NCBI GenBank assembly: GCA_031292195.1
Contig: JARLHP010000026.1
Coordinates: 17,198-81,197 of the forward strand
From: Syntrophobacteraceae bacterium
GTDB taxonomy: Bacteria; Desulfobacterota; Syntrophobacteria; Syntrophobacterales; Syntrophobacteraceae
Direction: 5' to 3'
Length of the DNA stretch: 64,000 nt
The translations under genes were made by a program, and so were the position numbers. Below the pieces are notes generated by a model. That model saw only the letters and a program-made list of their open reading frames with translations. It ran no database searches and had not been told where the DNA came from. Positions 28,553 to 38,060 of the stretch are shown here, in pieces (position 1 is the stretch's first letter; each line of letters starts with the position of its first letter).

Positions 28553-29872
28553 CTAAAGTAGTTTCTTTAGTGTTTTTTCGAAGATGGACAGCCCCGTATT
28601 GACTTCCTCGGCGCTTATGGTAAGGGCGGGGCAAAATCGGAGCGTACTTTCCCCGCATCCGAGCAGGAGCAGGCCCGCTCTAAATGCGGCTTGGACCACG
28701 GAGTCGCGCAAGTCGGGGGCGATCTGCCGGGAGGCCCTGTCACGAACGAATTCCACGCCCACCATCAGGCCTTTTCCGCGCACGTCTCCCATGCATTCGA
28801 AGTTTTCCTGCAGTTGGCGCAAACCGGCCATTAACTGGCTGCCCCTTGCCGCCGCGTTTTCGATCAGGCCTGCTTCCAGAAGAGCGATGGTGGCCAGGGC
28901 CGCGCGGCAGGATATAGGGTTTCCGCCAAAAGTCGAGGCGTGCGACCCGGCGGGCCAGTCCATGAGTTTTGGGCCGGCAATCATAGCCCCCAGCGGCATC
29001 CCTGAGGCAATTCCCTTGGCCAGGGCCATAATGTCGGGTTCCACACCGAAGTGCTCCATGGCGAACATTCTACCCGTTCTTCCCATACCGGATTGAATTT
29101 CGTCGGCCACAAGGAGGATGCCGTACTTTTTGGCCAGCTTGGCCAGTTCCACGTGGAACTCGGCCGGCGGAACGATATAGCCGCCTTCCCCTTGAATCGG
29201 TTCCACAAAGATGGCGGCCACTTCTTCGGGCGAAATGCTGGTGCGGAAGATGGGGTCTTCTATCCATCTCACGCATGCCTGCCCGCAGGTGGGCTGACAC
29301 AGGCCGTAGGGGCAGCGGTAACAGTTGGGATAGGGGACGTGAATGATACCCGGCACGAGAGGATGAAAATACTTTTTCTGATAAGCCTTGCTGGCGGTAA
29401 GAGAAAGGGCCCCCATCGTCCTGCCGTGAAAAGCCCCGAAAAAGGCGATGGCATATTCGCGCCTGGTATGATATCGGGCCAGTTTGAAGGAGGCTTCAAC
29501 GGCCTCCGCCCCCGAGTTGCCGAAAAAGACCCTGGCGCCCCCGGTCATGTTGGCGATTTTCGCCAATTTTTCGGCAAGAATAATCTGGGGCTCATAGTAG
29601 AAGTCGGTTCCCGACATGTGGATGAGCTTTCCGGCCTGGTCCCGGATGGCTCTGACCACTTCGGGATGGCAATGGCCGGTCGAAGTTACGGCGATACCGG
29701 CCGTGAAATCGAGAAACCGGTTTCCGTCGACATCCCGGACCCACAGCCCCTTTGCCTTCTCGACGACCAGCGGATAGACCCTGGTGTAGGACTGAGAAAC
29801 CAGTTGGGAGTCTTTGCGGATGAATTCCGAGGCCCTGGGCCCTGGCAAATCGGTCCTGATCAGCGGTTTCAT
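28553..29872 (-). CDS. Class III PLP-dependent aminotransferase
   Basis: A 439-residue omega-aminotransferase of the acetylornithine/4-aminobutyrate group. It has the FFGNSGAEAVEASFKLAR cofactor-phosphate region, FFGAFHGRTMG, the DEIQSGMGRTGR aspartate motif and the PLP lysine in MALAKGIASGMPLG. A cysteine-rich insert (NCYRCPYGLCQPTCGQAC, near residues 190-210) is seen in a subset of anaerobe enzymes. I chose MKPLIRTDLPGP at 29872 because homologues begin about there; in-frame ATGs at 29908 and 29947 lack clearly better ribosome-binding sites. With the ALDH7 gene it would convert an omega-amino acid to a dicarboxylate. Confidence 0.85.
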   Translation of the reverse strand: MKPLIRTDLPGPRASEFIRKDSQLVSQSYTRVYPLVVEKAKGLWVRDVDGNRFLDFTAGIAVTSTGHCHPEVVRAIRDQAGKLIHMSGTDFYYEPQIILAEKLAKIANMTGGARVFFGNSGAEAVEASFKLARYHTRREYAIAFFGAFHGRTMGALSLTASKAYQKKYFHPLVPGIIHVPYPNCYRCPYGLCQPTCGQACVRWIEDPIFRTSISPEEVAAIFVEPIQGEGGYIVPPAEFHVELAKLAKKYGILLVADEIQSGMGRTGRMFAMEHFGVEPDIMALAKGIASGMPLGAMIAGPKLMDWPAGSHASTFGGNPISCRAALATIALLEAGLIENAAARGSQLMAGLRQLQENFECMGDVRGKGLMVGVEFVRDRASRQIAPDLRDSVVQAAFRAGLLLLGCGESTLRFCPALTISAEEVNTGLSIFEKTLKKLL

Positions 29873-30065
29873 ATAGTGGAGCGCCTTTTTTGCTAAAATA
29901 TCGATCATGAAAGCTACCAAGATAGTTACTCCAGTTTCCGTTTCCATACAATGGGAGTATATATCTTCGATTTAGACCGGGTAATTTGACGAAATACCGG
30001 GGCCTGGTAACCTGCGGACCGATGCGTCGTGGTTTGCCTCTGGCGGGAGAAAGAGCCAGTACTTA

Positions 30066-30081
30066 TATTGAGCGCTCAATA
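30066..30081. promoter_or_regulatory. Perfect 16-bp palindrome in a divergent promoter region
   Basis: TATTGAGCGCTCAATA lies between the leftward aminotransferase/ALDH7 operon and the rightward 2-oxoacid dehydrogenase operon, 52 bases before the E1alpha start. The form suits a TetR- or GntR-type repressor dimer. The regulator gene is not in the window. Confidence 0.55.
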
Positions 30082-30132
30082 ACAGGGAATATCTTTATTT
30101 TGCATTGAAGATTTCGAGAGGTGAGAAGAATA

Positions 30133-31218
30133 ATGCCAATCCGAGAAATCGATCTTCCAAACCGCGTCAAATACCTTTCGATCCTCGACCAGGAGGGGCA
30201 GGTCGACGAAGCCCTGGATCCGCGACTTTCCGAGGAACTGCTGCTGAGGCTCTATCGGGGGATGGTCCTGGCGCGAAGGTTCGACGAAAGAATGCTGATC
30301 ATGCAACGGCAGGGCAAGATAGGTACTTTTGCGCCGATAAAGGGGCAGGAGGCCCAGGTGGGGGCGGCGGCCGCACTGGAGGAAAATGACTGGATCGTGC
30401 CCTCCTTTCGGGAGGCCCCTGTGGAGATATGGCGCGGTAAGCCAATGGAGAGTATACTTCTTTACTACAGCGGCTACAGCGAGGGCGGAGAGATCCGGGA
30501 AGGCTTGAACATGCTGCCGGTTTCCGTGCCCGTTGGTTCTCAGATGTCTCATGCGGTGGGGATCGGGTTCGGCATGAAATACCGGGGCCAAAAGTCGGTG
30601 GCGGCCACTTTTTTCGGCGACGGGGCAACCTCGCAGGGTGATTTTCACGAAGCGTTGAATTTTGCTTCGGTCTACCAGGTCCCGGTCGTTTTCATATGCC
30701 AGAACAACCACTGGGCCATATCACTGCCCAGAGGCCGGCAGACCAATTCGGCTACCCTGGCTCAAAAAGCGCTGGCCTACGACATGGCTGCGGTTCAGGT
30801 GGATGGAAACGACGTTTTGGCCGTCTACAGCGCGGTAAAGGAGGCGGTGGACCGGGGCAGAGGGGGCGGGGGACCAACCCTGATAGAAATGGTGACCTAC
30901 CGGTTGTCCATGCACACCACGGCCGACGATCCGAAAAAATACCGAAGCGAACAGGAAGTGGCGGAGTGGGAAAGCCGCGATCCGATCACGCGGTTTGAAA
31001 AATACCTGACAAACAGGGGGGTGCTGGACGAGCAGCAAGTCCGCTCGATCACCCAGGAAATCAAGGCGCAAATCAGCCAGGCCGAACAACGTTGGCAGGA
31101 GGCGGCGCAAAAGCGGATCGACCCCCTGGGCATGTTCGAGCACGCCTATGCGGAACTGACGCCTGCGCTGCGCGACCAAAGAGAAATGCTTAAAAAGGAA
31201 CTGGAAGACAAGAAGTAG
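30133..31218 (+). CDS. pdhA: 2-oxoacid dehydrogenase E1 component, alpha subunit
   Basis: A 361-residue thiamine-diphosphate subunit. The TPP motif runs from GDGATSQGDFHEALNFA to CQNN (about residues 165-200). A phosphorylation-loop-like YRLSMHTTADDP follows. With E1beta it decarboxylates a 2-oxoacid and transfers the acyl group to the E2 lipoyl arm. The ATG at 30133 follows GAGGTGAG. Sequence cannot separate pyruvate from branched-chain specificity with certainty; the N-terminal YLSILDQEG form is common in pyruvate/acetoin-type E1alpha of bacteria. Confidence 0.88.
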   Translation: MPIREIDLPNRVKYLSILDQEGQVDEALDPRLSEELLLRLYRGMVLARRFDERMLIMQRQGKIGTFAPIKGQEAQVGAAAALEENDWIVPSFREAPVEIWRGKPMESILLYYSGYSEGGEIREGLNMLPVSVPVGSQMSHAVGIGFGMKYRGQKSVAATFFGDGATSQGDFHEALNFASVYQVPVVFICQNNHWAISLPRGRQTNSATLAQKALAYDMAAVQVDGNDVLAVYSAVKEAVDRGRGGGGPTLIEMVTYRLSMHTTADDPKKYRSEQEVAEWESRDPITRFEKYLTNRGVLDEQQVRSITQEIKAQISQAEQRWQEAAQKRIDPLGMFEHAYAELTPALRDQREMLKKELEDKK

Positions 31219-31256
31219 CAGGGAGAAGGAAACCGATTTTACCCGGAGAAATGCCG

Positions 31257-32237
31257 ATGGCAAAAATGAATATGGTTCAGGCCCTTAACCTGGCCCTTCG
31301 CCAGGAGATGGAAAAAGACGACAGGGTGGTCCTCCTGGGGGAGGATATAGGAGTGGACGGGGGCGTATTCCGCGTCACCGATGGACTGCTCGACAAATTC
31401 GGGCCGCAGCGCGTGTTGGACACTCCTCTGGCCGAATCGGCCATAGCCGGAATGTCGATCGGGATGGCCGTCTACGGGCTGCGGCCGGTATGCGAGATGC
31501 AGTTTTCGGGCTTCAGCTATTACGCCCTGCACCAGATGGAGGCGCACGCCTCCCGGATGCGCGCCAGGTCTCAGGGCCGCTATACCGTCCCCATGGTGCT
31601 GAGAGCGCCTTACGGCGGAGGAGTCAGAGCGCTCGAACACCATTCGGAGAGCCGGGAGATTTACTGGGCGCACACGCCGGGGCTCAAAATGGTCATTCCT
31701 TCCACCCCCCGCCTGGCCAGGGCGCTTCTTGTAAGCGCCATCCGGGACCCCGACCCGGTCGTGTTCTACGAACCCAAAGCAGTCTACCGGGCTTTCCGGG
31801 AAGAGGTGCCCGAAGAGGAGGAAACCTTCCCCCTCGGCAAGTCCCGGGTGGCCAGGCCGGGGGGCGATCTCACCCTGATATCCTACGGAGCGAGTCTCAT
31901 GCCGACGCTCGAAGCCGCAACCGAGCTGAGCGAAAAGGACGGGGTGGAATGCGAGGTGATAGACCTTCTGTCACTTTCCCCCCTGGACGACCGGCTTTTT
32001 ATCGAATCGGTCAAAAAGACCGGTCGTGCGGTCGTCGTGCACGAGGCCCATGCCACCTTCGGCGCCGGGGCCGAAGTGATCGCCAGGATAGTGGAGAAGG
32101 CGCTCCTCTACCTGGAAGCCCCGGTCCGACGGGCGACAGGCTTCGATGTGGTAATACCGCTCTATCAGCGCGAACAGGATTATCTGCCCGGTGTCCACCG
32201 GATCACGAAGGCGGTTCGCGAAACCCTGGCATTCTAG
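31257..32237 (+). CDS. pdhB: 2-oxoacid dehydrogenase E1 component, beta subunit
   Basis: A 326-residue transketolase-like beta chain: LLGEDIGVDGGVFRVTDGL near residues 28-46, DTPLAESAIAGMSIGMA, and the C-terminal transketolase domain with VVVHEAHATFGAGAEV. The start at 31257 (MAKMNMVQA) is favoured because GGAG lies 8 bases upstream; the ATG at 31251 is only 2 bases from it. It is 38 bases after E1alpha and in the same operon. Confidence 0.9.
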   Translation: MAKMNMVQALNLALRQEMEKDDRVVLLGEDIGVDGGVFRVTDGLLDKFGPQRVLDTPLAESAIAGMSIGMAVYGLRPVCEMQFSGFSYYALHQMEAHASRMRARSQGRYTVPMVLRAPYGGGVRALEHHSESREIYWAHTPGLKMVIPSTPRLARALLVSAIRDPDPVVFYEPKAVYRAFREEVPEEEETFPLGKSRVARPGGDLTLISYGASLMPTLEAATELSEKDGVECEVIDLLSLSPLDDRLFIESVKKTGRAVVVHEAHATFGAGAEVIARIVEKALLYLEAPVRRATGFDVVIPLYQREQDYLPGVHRITKAVRETLAF

Positions 32238-32303
32238 CCGCTACCGGGGCGCGGGCGGCGGACATCGCACACCCCACAGCCCATATCCACAGGAGAGAAT
32301 TTC

Positions 32304-33605
32304 ATGCCGGTCGAATTCAAGCTTCCCGACCTTGGAGAAGGTATCCACGAGGGCGAGGTAATCGAGGTCCTGGTTAAGGCAGGAGACGAAGTCGAAGACG
32401 GACAGACCGTGCTCGTAATCGAAACCGACAAGGCGGCCGCCGAGGTCCCTTCGCCGGTTACCGGCGCCGTAGCGGAAGTGCGAGTAAAACCGGGGCAGAC
32501 GGTCAGGGTGGGCGAGGTGCTCATCGTGTTTACAGAAAAGGACGAGGCGGAAGGAAAGAGGGCGGCGCCGCCAAGGACAGAGGAAAGCGAAAAGGGAGCG
32601 TTGGAGGAGCGGGCGGAGGCGAAAGGAAAAGAGGCTGTGGAGGCGGAAAAGGAGACACCGGTCTCGGCCGGCCCCGTCCCGGCGGCTCCCTCCACCCGGC
32701 GCCTGGCTCGGGAACTGGGCATAGACCTGGCAAAAGTCACGCCTTCCGGCCCGGGGGGCAGGGTGAGCGCGGAGGACGTGCGCGGTTTTGCCGAAAAAGC
32801 GGGCCGGGTTGAGGCGGGGAAGGAAACCGTTTCGGCGAGCGCGGAAATAGCGGAGAAAGAAGAAGAGGCTATCGAGGTTTCCGGGGGCGCAGGCCGGGAA
32901 GAGAGAATACCGCTACGCTCGATACGGCGGGCCACCGCACAACGTATGGCGGTCGCATGGGCCCAAATTCCTCATGTGACTCACATGGATGCGGCCGACC
33001 TGACGGAGTTGGACGCGTTTCGACGCAAGCACAGGGAACAGGTCGAGGCGCAGGGCGGCGATCTCAGCCTCATGGTGTTCGTCATGAAGGCCGCGGCGGC
33101 CGCGCTCAAGAAATTCCCGACCTTTAATTCCAGCCTGGATATGGAATCCGGCGAAATCATACTTAAACATTACCATAATATCGGATTCGCGATGGATACC
33201 GACCGGGGCTTGCTGGTCCCGGTCATCCGCAACGTGGATTGCAAGAGCCTCTTGGAGCTGGCCGTCGAGTTCCGGCAAATCGGCGAAAAGACCCGCCAGG
33301 GCAAAGCGACCAGGCAAGACCTGTCCGGAGGAACATTTACCATAACCACCGTAGGCCCCCTGGGTGGAACGGGAATCAGTCCGATCATAAATTACCCCGA
33401 GGCGGCCATCCTGGGAATGGCCCGGGCCAAATTGCAGCCCGTGGTGATCGGCGACCAGAAAAATTATGAAATCGTTGCCCGCCTGATGCTTCCTCTGAGC
33501 ATCACTTTCGATCACCGCATCCTGGACGGGGCCGAGGCGGCCAGGTTTTTAAACCTGATCAAATCGGCGCTGGAGGAGCCGGAGACACTGTTGATGATGA
33601 GTTAG
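32304..33605 (+). CDS. pdhC: Dihydrolipoamide acyltransferase (E2)
   Basis: A 433-residue E2 core subunit. One lipoyl domain (residues 1-78) carries the lipoylation lysine in ETDKAAAEVPSP. A Glu/Ala/Lys-rich linker (about 80-125) is followed by the E3-binding domain (TRRLARELGIDLAKVTPSGPGGR), a second charged linker, and the catalytic domain ending SITFDHRILDGAEAARFL with the active-site His. Single lipoyl domain architecture is common in bacterial pyruvate and branched-chain complexes. Confidence 0.9.
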   Translation: MPVEFKLPDLGEGIHEGEVIEVLVKAGDEVEDGQTVLVIETDKAAAEVPSPVTGAVAEVRVKPGQTVRVGEVLIVFTEKDEAEGKRAAPPRTEESEKGALEERAEAKGKEAVEAEKETPVSAGPVPAAPSTRRLARELGIDLAKVTPSGPGGRVSAEDVRGFAEKAGRVEAGKETVSASAEIAEKEEEAIEVSGGAGREERIPLRSIRRATAQRMAVAWAQIPHVTHMDAADLTELDAFRRKHREQVEAQGGDLSLMVFVMKAAAAALKKFPTFNSSLDMESGEIILKHYHNIGFAMDTDRGLLVPVIRNVDCKSLLELAVEFRQIGEKTRQGKATRQDLSGGTFTITTVGPLGGTGISPIINYPEAAILGMARAKLQPVVIGDQKNYEIVARLMLPLSITFDHRILDGAEAARFLNLIKSALEEPETLLMMS

Positions 33606-33658
33606 GCCGATAGTGGGCCGGTATTTAAGATTTTCTCCGGCAAAGGAGCTTTCTTGCA

Positions 33659-35083
33659 ATGGTAATGGGAGAGTTTACCCAGGAAACCGATCTGCTGGTC
33701 GTGGGAGGAGGCCCGGGGGGGTACGCCGCAGCCTTTCGGGCCGCAGATCTGGGGTTGGATGTAACGATGGTCGACACGCTCGCCGAGCCGGGTGGAGTAT
33801 GCCTTTTCACGGGCTGTATTCCTTCCAAGACCCTGCTGTACGTGACGGAACTAATGCATGACGCCCGCCGGTCGAGCGAGATGGGCATCAGTTTTTCCGA
33901 TCCGCGGGTGGATCTCGACATGCTTCGGGGCTGGAAGGACAAAGTGGTGGCACGCCTGGCCAAGGGGCTGGCCGGTCTTACTCAGAGGCGCGGGATTCTC
34001 TACCTCCAGGGAAAAGCGACGTTTGAAGATTCAAGCCATGCGCGGGTCCAAAACAGCGGTTCCAGCCATATCAGATTCAAACACGCCATAATTGCCACGG
34101 GCTCACGGCCCCGGCCCCTGCCCGGCGCCCCGTTCCGGCCGGGCGGACGGATTATGGATTCGACGGGCGCGCTCGAACTGGCGGATGTGCCCAAAAGGCT
34201 GCTGGTGGTGGGCGGGGGCTTCGTCGGCCTGGAGCTGGGGTCGGTCTACGCTTCTCTTGGTAGCCAGGTTGTTCTGGTCGAAGACAACGGGCAGCTCATG
34301 CGGGGCATAGACCGGGATCTGTCCGGACCTCTTTTGAACCGGCTGGGAGATCTTTTCGAATCGATTCACTACAACACCCGGATCGAGGCGGCAGACGAGG
34401 ACGATAGCGGGGTCAACGTCACCTTCGGGGGCGAAATCGAAAGCAAGGCCCAGCGGTTCGACCGCGTGCTGGTGTCTATAGGCCGGCTCCCCAATTCGGA
34501 GGAAATCGGCCTGGAAAATACCCGGGTAAGAACAGACGAACGGGGGTTCATAACCATTGATCGGCAGCAGCGAACGACGGACGAAAAAATCTTCGCGGTG
34601 GGAGACGTCACCGGCGGGGCCATGCTGGCGCACAAGGCCATGCATGAGGGGAAGGTGGCGGCCGAAGTGATCTCGGGGATGGCCTCGGCCTTCGATTTTC
34701 AGGCCGTACCGGCCGTGCTGTACACAGACCCGCAAATAGCGGTGTGCGGGTTGAGCGAAGAAGAGGCAAAAAAGCGGGGGATCAAGGTCCGGACGACCCG
34801 CTTCCCCTGGTCGGCATCCGGCCGCGCCGTATCGATGGGCGTCTCCTCAGGCATGACCAAGGTGATTATAGACCCTGACAGCCAAAGGGTGCTGGGAATG
34901 GGGATCGTGGGAAGGGAGGCCGGCGAGATGATTGCCGAGGGGGTCCTGGCGATCGAGATGGGAGCGCTGGCCGAGGACGTAAGCCTTACGATTCACCCTC
35001 ATCCCACTCTTTCGGAGGCCGAGGAAGAGGCCGCCGGGGCTTTCCTCGGGAGTGCAATCCACATACTGCCCCAGAAGAAATGA
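33659..35083 (+). CDS. lpdA: Dihydrolipoyl dehydrogenase (E3)
   Basis: A 474-residue FAD disulfide reductase. The FAD loop is VVGGGPGGYAAAFRA, the redox disulfide is GGVCLFTGCIPSK (C-x4-C), the NAD-binding loop is VVGGGFVGLELG, and the C-terminal catalytic histidine is in TIHPHPTLSEAEEE. It reoxidises the E2 dihydrolipoyl group and completes the operon. AAGGAG precedes the ATG at 33659. Confidence 0.93.
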   Translation: MVMGEFTQETDLLVVGGGPGGYAAAFRAADLGLDVTMVDTLAEPGGVCLFTGCIPSKTLLYVTELMHDARRSSEMGISFSDPRVDLDMLRGWKDKVVARLAKGLAGLTQRRGILYLQGKATFEDSSHARVQNSGSSHIRFKHAIIATGSRPRPLPGAPFRPGGRIMDSTGALELADVPKRLLVVGGGFVGLELGSVYASLGSQVVLVEDNGQLMRGIDRDLSGPLLNRLGDLFESIHYNTRIEAADEDDSGVNVTFGGEIESKAQRFDRVLVSIGRLPNSEEIGLENTRVRTDERGFITIDRQQRTTDEKIFAVGDVTGGAMLAHKAMHEGKVAAEVISGMASAFDFQAVPAVLYTDPQIAVCGLSEEEAKKRGIKVRTTRFPWSASGRAVSMGVSSGMTKVIIDPDSQRVLGMGIVGREAGEMIAEGVLAIEMGALAEDVSLTIHPHPTLSEAEEEAAGAFLGSAIHILPQKK

Positions 35084-35135
35084 CATCCATTTGCCTTTTG
35101 CGGTTATCAACTTATTTACATCAAATAGGGAGAAA

Positions 35136-35606
35136 ATGATGAAGGGCAACGACAAAGTCATCGCGAAACTAAACGATCTGCTCTCCGACGAACTAACGGC
35201 CATCAACCAGTATTTCGTTCATGCGGAGATGTGCGACAATTGGGGGTATGACAGGCTTCACGACAAAATCAGGGAAAGATCGATCGCCGAGATGAAACAC
35301 GCCGAAAAGTTGATCGAGCGCATTATTTTCCTGGACGGCATTCCGATAGTCAGCAACTTGAAGACGTTGAATATTGGCGGGGAAGTCCCGGGTCAGCTTC
35401 AAAATGACTGGCAAGCCGAAGAAGTGGCCATCAAGGGCTACAACGACGGCATTCGAGTGGCCGTGGAACAGGGCGATAACGGCTCGCGCGAGCTGCTGGA
35501 GTCGATCCTGAAGGAAGAGGAAGGACACATCGACTGGATCGAGGCCCAACTGGACCAGATCAAGCAGATGGGGCTTCCCAATTACCTGGTGGAGCAAATC
35601 GACTAG
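35136..35606 (+). CDS. bfr: Bacterioferritin
   Basis: A 156-residue iron-storage protein assembling as a 24-mer. It has the ferroxidase ligands of DELTAINQYFVHAEM and EMKHAEKLIERI, with a Met in the latter at the usual interfacial haem-ligand position, and ILKEEEGHIDWIEAQL late in the sequence. The ATG at 35136 follows AGGGAGA; the longer frame from 35052 overlaps the intergenic space. In an anaerobe it would store iron and remove oxidants. Confidence 0.93.
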   Translation: MMKGNDKVIAKLNDLLSDELTAINQYFVHAEMCDNWGYDRLHDKIRERSIAEMKHAEKLIERIIFLDGIPIVSNLKTLNIGGEVPGQLQNDWQAEEVAIKGYNDGIRVAVEQGDNGSRELLESILKEEEGHIDWIEAQLDQIKQMGLPNYLVEQID

Positions 35607-35620
35607 GCGGCGGCGTGCCG

Positions 35621-35805
35621 GCGGCGTGCCGCCGCGGTCGGGGTTGCCAGGCGCGGACCACGGACTTTTCGTGGTTTCCGGGTGTTTCGGGGGACGTGAG
35701 GAACTGCTTTGAGCGGCGTGCCGCCGCGGCCGGGATTGCCGGGCCTGGACCACGGACTTTTTGTGGTTTCAGGGTGTTTTGGGGGGATGTGAGGAACTGC
35801 TTTGA
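35621..35805 (+). repeat. Tandem duplication, two ~92-bp units
   Basis: Each unit begins GCGGCGTGCCGCCGCGG (35621 and 35713), continues with CACGGACTTTT, GTGGTTTC and GGGTGTTT, and ends AGGAACTGCTTTGA. A partial relative with GCGCCGCGGCTTTTCGTGG lies at about 37500. No gene is visible between bacterioferritin and the next feature. Confidence 0.75.
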
Positions 35806-35907
35806 TACTTCCTGTGCCCCCTCCAGGCGCTACGCGCCCCGGACAGCGTGTGTCCGGGCCTTGTGGAAAACCGCGGTCAAGCAGCGAAGGAAGACGAGTT
35901 CCCTGAA

Positions 35908-37149
35908 TCACACCTGTTTAAGGTAATCCCGAACGGCAAGGGCGGCGGCGGCGCCTTCGCCTGCGGCGCTTACCGCCTGCTTGGTGCTGGAGTCTCGCAC
36001 GTCGCCGGCGGCGAACACGCCTGGGACGCTGGTTTCGAACATGTAGGGATCACGCTTTTGATAGGCCTGCGGTCGGTCGCTGCCCTGGAAGAGGTTGTAG
36101 CCGGTCACGATGAACCCCCAGCGGTCGACGAGCACTCCGCTTTTGTCCAAAAAGCCGGTATTGGGCATCAACCCGATGAAGATGAAGGCGCCGTCGACCG
36201 GCAAGTCATCTTCTGCGCCCGTGAGGATGTTGGCGACCTTTATCCGGTTCAGCTTACCGGCTGCGCCGACGAATTCGCGTACTTCCGTATTCCAACGCAC
36301 GTCGATTTGGGGATGGGCAAGCACTTTTTCCTGGATGAGGTGGGTAGCGGTAAACTCCGGGCCGCGCACCAGAATGGTCACATGCTCGGCGAATTTGGTC
36401 AAGAGCAGACTCTCCTCGGCGGCGGAGTTGCCCCCGCCGATCACCGCCACCCTCTTGCCCTTGTAGAAAGGGCCGTCGCAGGTGGCGCAGAAATGAACGC
36501 CCGCGCCCAGAAATTCCCCTTCGCCCGGAACATTGAGCCGCCGGTAGTGACTGCCCGTGGCGACGATCAGGGCGCGGGCGCTGTATTCGCGCCCGTCTTC
36601 GGTCTTGATGCAAAGCAGGTTGCCGTGCCTGCATATGGAGTCCACCTCATGGGCTTCGAGCAGTTCGACGCCAAAGCGCTCGGCCTGCTGTCTAAGGCGG
36701 TTGGAAAACTCGATTCCCTCGACGCCTTCCGGAAAACCGGGCATATTGTCCAGTTTCTCGGTCCCGGAGGTCTGGCCGCCAAAGGAGGAGCGTTCTATAA
36801 CCAGCGTGTCGATAGCTTCCCTGGCCGTGTAAAGGGCCGCGGTGAGACCCGCCGGACCGCCTCCGATAACGATGAGATCGTAGTGAGTGCGGTTTGCCAC
36901 GGTCTTAAGGCCCAGCTTGGTGGCCAACTGGGCGTTTGTCGGTTCAACCAGAAACGTGCCGTCGTGGAAAACGATGGTGGGAATGATTCGTTTGCCGCCG
37001 TTTTTTTCGGTGACAAAACGGACGGCATCGGAATCTTCCTCGATGTCCACCCATTTGTAGGGGACCCGGTGCTCGCCCAAAAACAGCTTGCTGCGCCGGC
37101 AATCGGGGCACCAGTTGGCGCCGTAAACCGTGATATCCGTTTCGATCAT
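35908..37149 (-). CDS. Glutaredoxin-thioredoxin reductase fusion
   Basis: A 413-residue fusion. Residues 1-80 are a glutaredoxin-like domain with the dithiol site NWCPDCRR (C-P-D-C, about residues 14-17) and a cis-proline region IIPTIVF. Residues about 88-413 are a low-molecular-weight thioredoxin reductase: FAD loop VIGGGPAGLTAAL, active site CATCDGP, NADP loop VIGGGNSAAEE and C-terminal GVFAAGDVRD. The reductase could reduce its own attached glutaredoxin domain. It is full length and in frame. The 470-residue plus-strand frame over it is a shadow. Confidence 0.9.
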   Translation of the reverse strand: MIETDITVYGANWCPDCRRSKLFLGEHRVPYKWVDIEEDSDAVRFVTEKNGGKRIIPTIVFHDGTFLVEPTNAQLATKLGLKTVANRTHYDLIVIGGGPAGLTAALYTAREAIDTLVIERSSFGGQTSGTEKLDNMPGFPEGVEGIEFSNRLRQQAERFGVELLEAHEVDSICRHGNLLCIKTEDGREYSARALIVATGSHYRRLNVPGEGEFLGAGVHFCATCDGPFYKGKRVAVIGGGNSAAEESLLLTKFAEHVTILVRGPEFTATHLIQEKVLAHPQIDVRWNTEVREFVGAAGKLNRIKVANILTGAEDDLPVDGAFIFIGLMPNTGFLDKSGVLVDRWGFIVTGYNLFQGSDRPQAYQKRDPYMFETSVPGVFAAGDVRDSSTKQAVSAAGEGAAAALAVRDYLKQV

Positions 37150-37616
37150 GAGGGGCTCCAGTGTTATAATTCAATGGACCGCACAGGCTGCGGTGTCGAG
37201 CACGCCGTGAGGACTCGTAAAACAGGGCGATGCGCCACTTTCGTATGCGGCCTTAAATAGTGGTATCATGAAGGAAATCATAAAGGAAATCAAGAGCCGC
37301 TGAAACATGGCCTGGCTCCGTGGCCACTGTGGGCCGACCTGCGCCTTCACATGTTTTTTACGAGGCCGCGAAGTCCCGAGGCATTAATACTTGTCATGGT
37401 TGCGGGTGTCCCGGGGGGGCATGAGGAGTTGCTATGAAAGGACCCTGTTGACTCCTCGCGGCGCTTCGCGCCCCGGACACCGTGTGTCCGGGCCACCCTT
37501 TGTGCGCCGCGGCTTTTCGTGGTTTCCGGGTCGAGAACGCAATCAGCGCAATGAACCAACCGGGCCAGAGCATCCTCTCCGGAAATGGCGGACCGATCAT
37601 CATTGCGGGCAACCTG
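37150..37616. other. Intergenic region with GC hairpins, no gene recognised
   Basis: Contains a CCCGGACACCGTGTGTCCGGG hairpin near 37472-37492 (also found as CCCCGGACAGCGTGTGTCCGG at about 35838) and part of the family seen at 35621-35805. Nothing here looks like an intact gene. Confidence 0.45.
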
Positions 37617-38060
37617 TCAAGCGGCCTTGTTCACCTTGCTTTCCATCAGGCTTCTCAGTTCTTCGCCGGTTAGAGTCTCTTTTTCGAGTAGAGCTTGTGC
37701 TACGATTTCCAGATAGTGGCGCTCTCGGGAGAGGATTTTATTGGTCGTGGCATAGGATTCTGACAACATCCGGGAAACCTCGGCGTCGATCAATTTGGCG
37801 GTTTCCTGGCTGTACTCCAGGCCACGGTCCTGCATTCCGGCCTGGGGGAAAGGCGCCTGCCTTGCTTGGTTGTATGCGGCCAACCCCAGATTGTCACTCA
37901 TGCCGAACTCGGTGATCATGCTGCGAACCAGGTCGGTGGCCTGCTGCAGGTCATTTGCGGCGCCAGTGGAGACGTCGTTTACCGGGTCACCATTGGGGAC
38001 GTTGAAGGCCACCACCGCATGACCGGCTTCGTGGTAGGCGACGATAGACTTTTCCCGCCG
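37617..38060 (-). pseudogene. Truncated, internally deleted ftsH remnant
   Basis: Minus-strand coding for the peptidase end of FtsH: REKSIVAYHEAGHAVVAF with the zinc-binding HEAGH, then a jump from NGDPVN straight to DVSTGAANDLQQATDLVR (in FtsH about 55 residues normally separate these), then ITEFGMSDNLG and a normal-looking C-terminal helix to the stop at 37617. The AAA+ half is missing; the upstream end is cut at about 38060 by a dispersed repeat. Not functional as a protease. Confidence 0.8.

Noticed and set aside
35848-37260. 470-codon plus-strand frame
   Set aside because: Antisense shadow of the glutaredoxin-thioredoxin reductase fusion gene.
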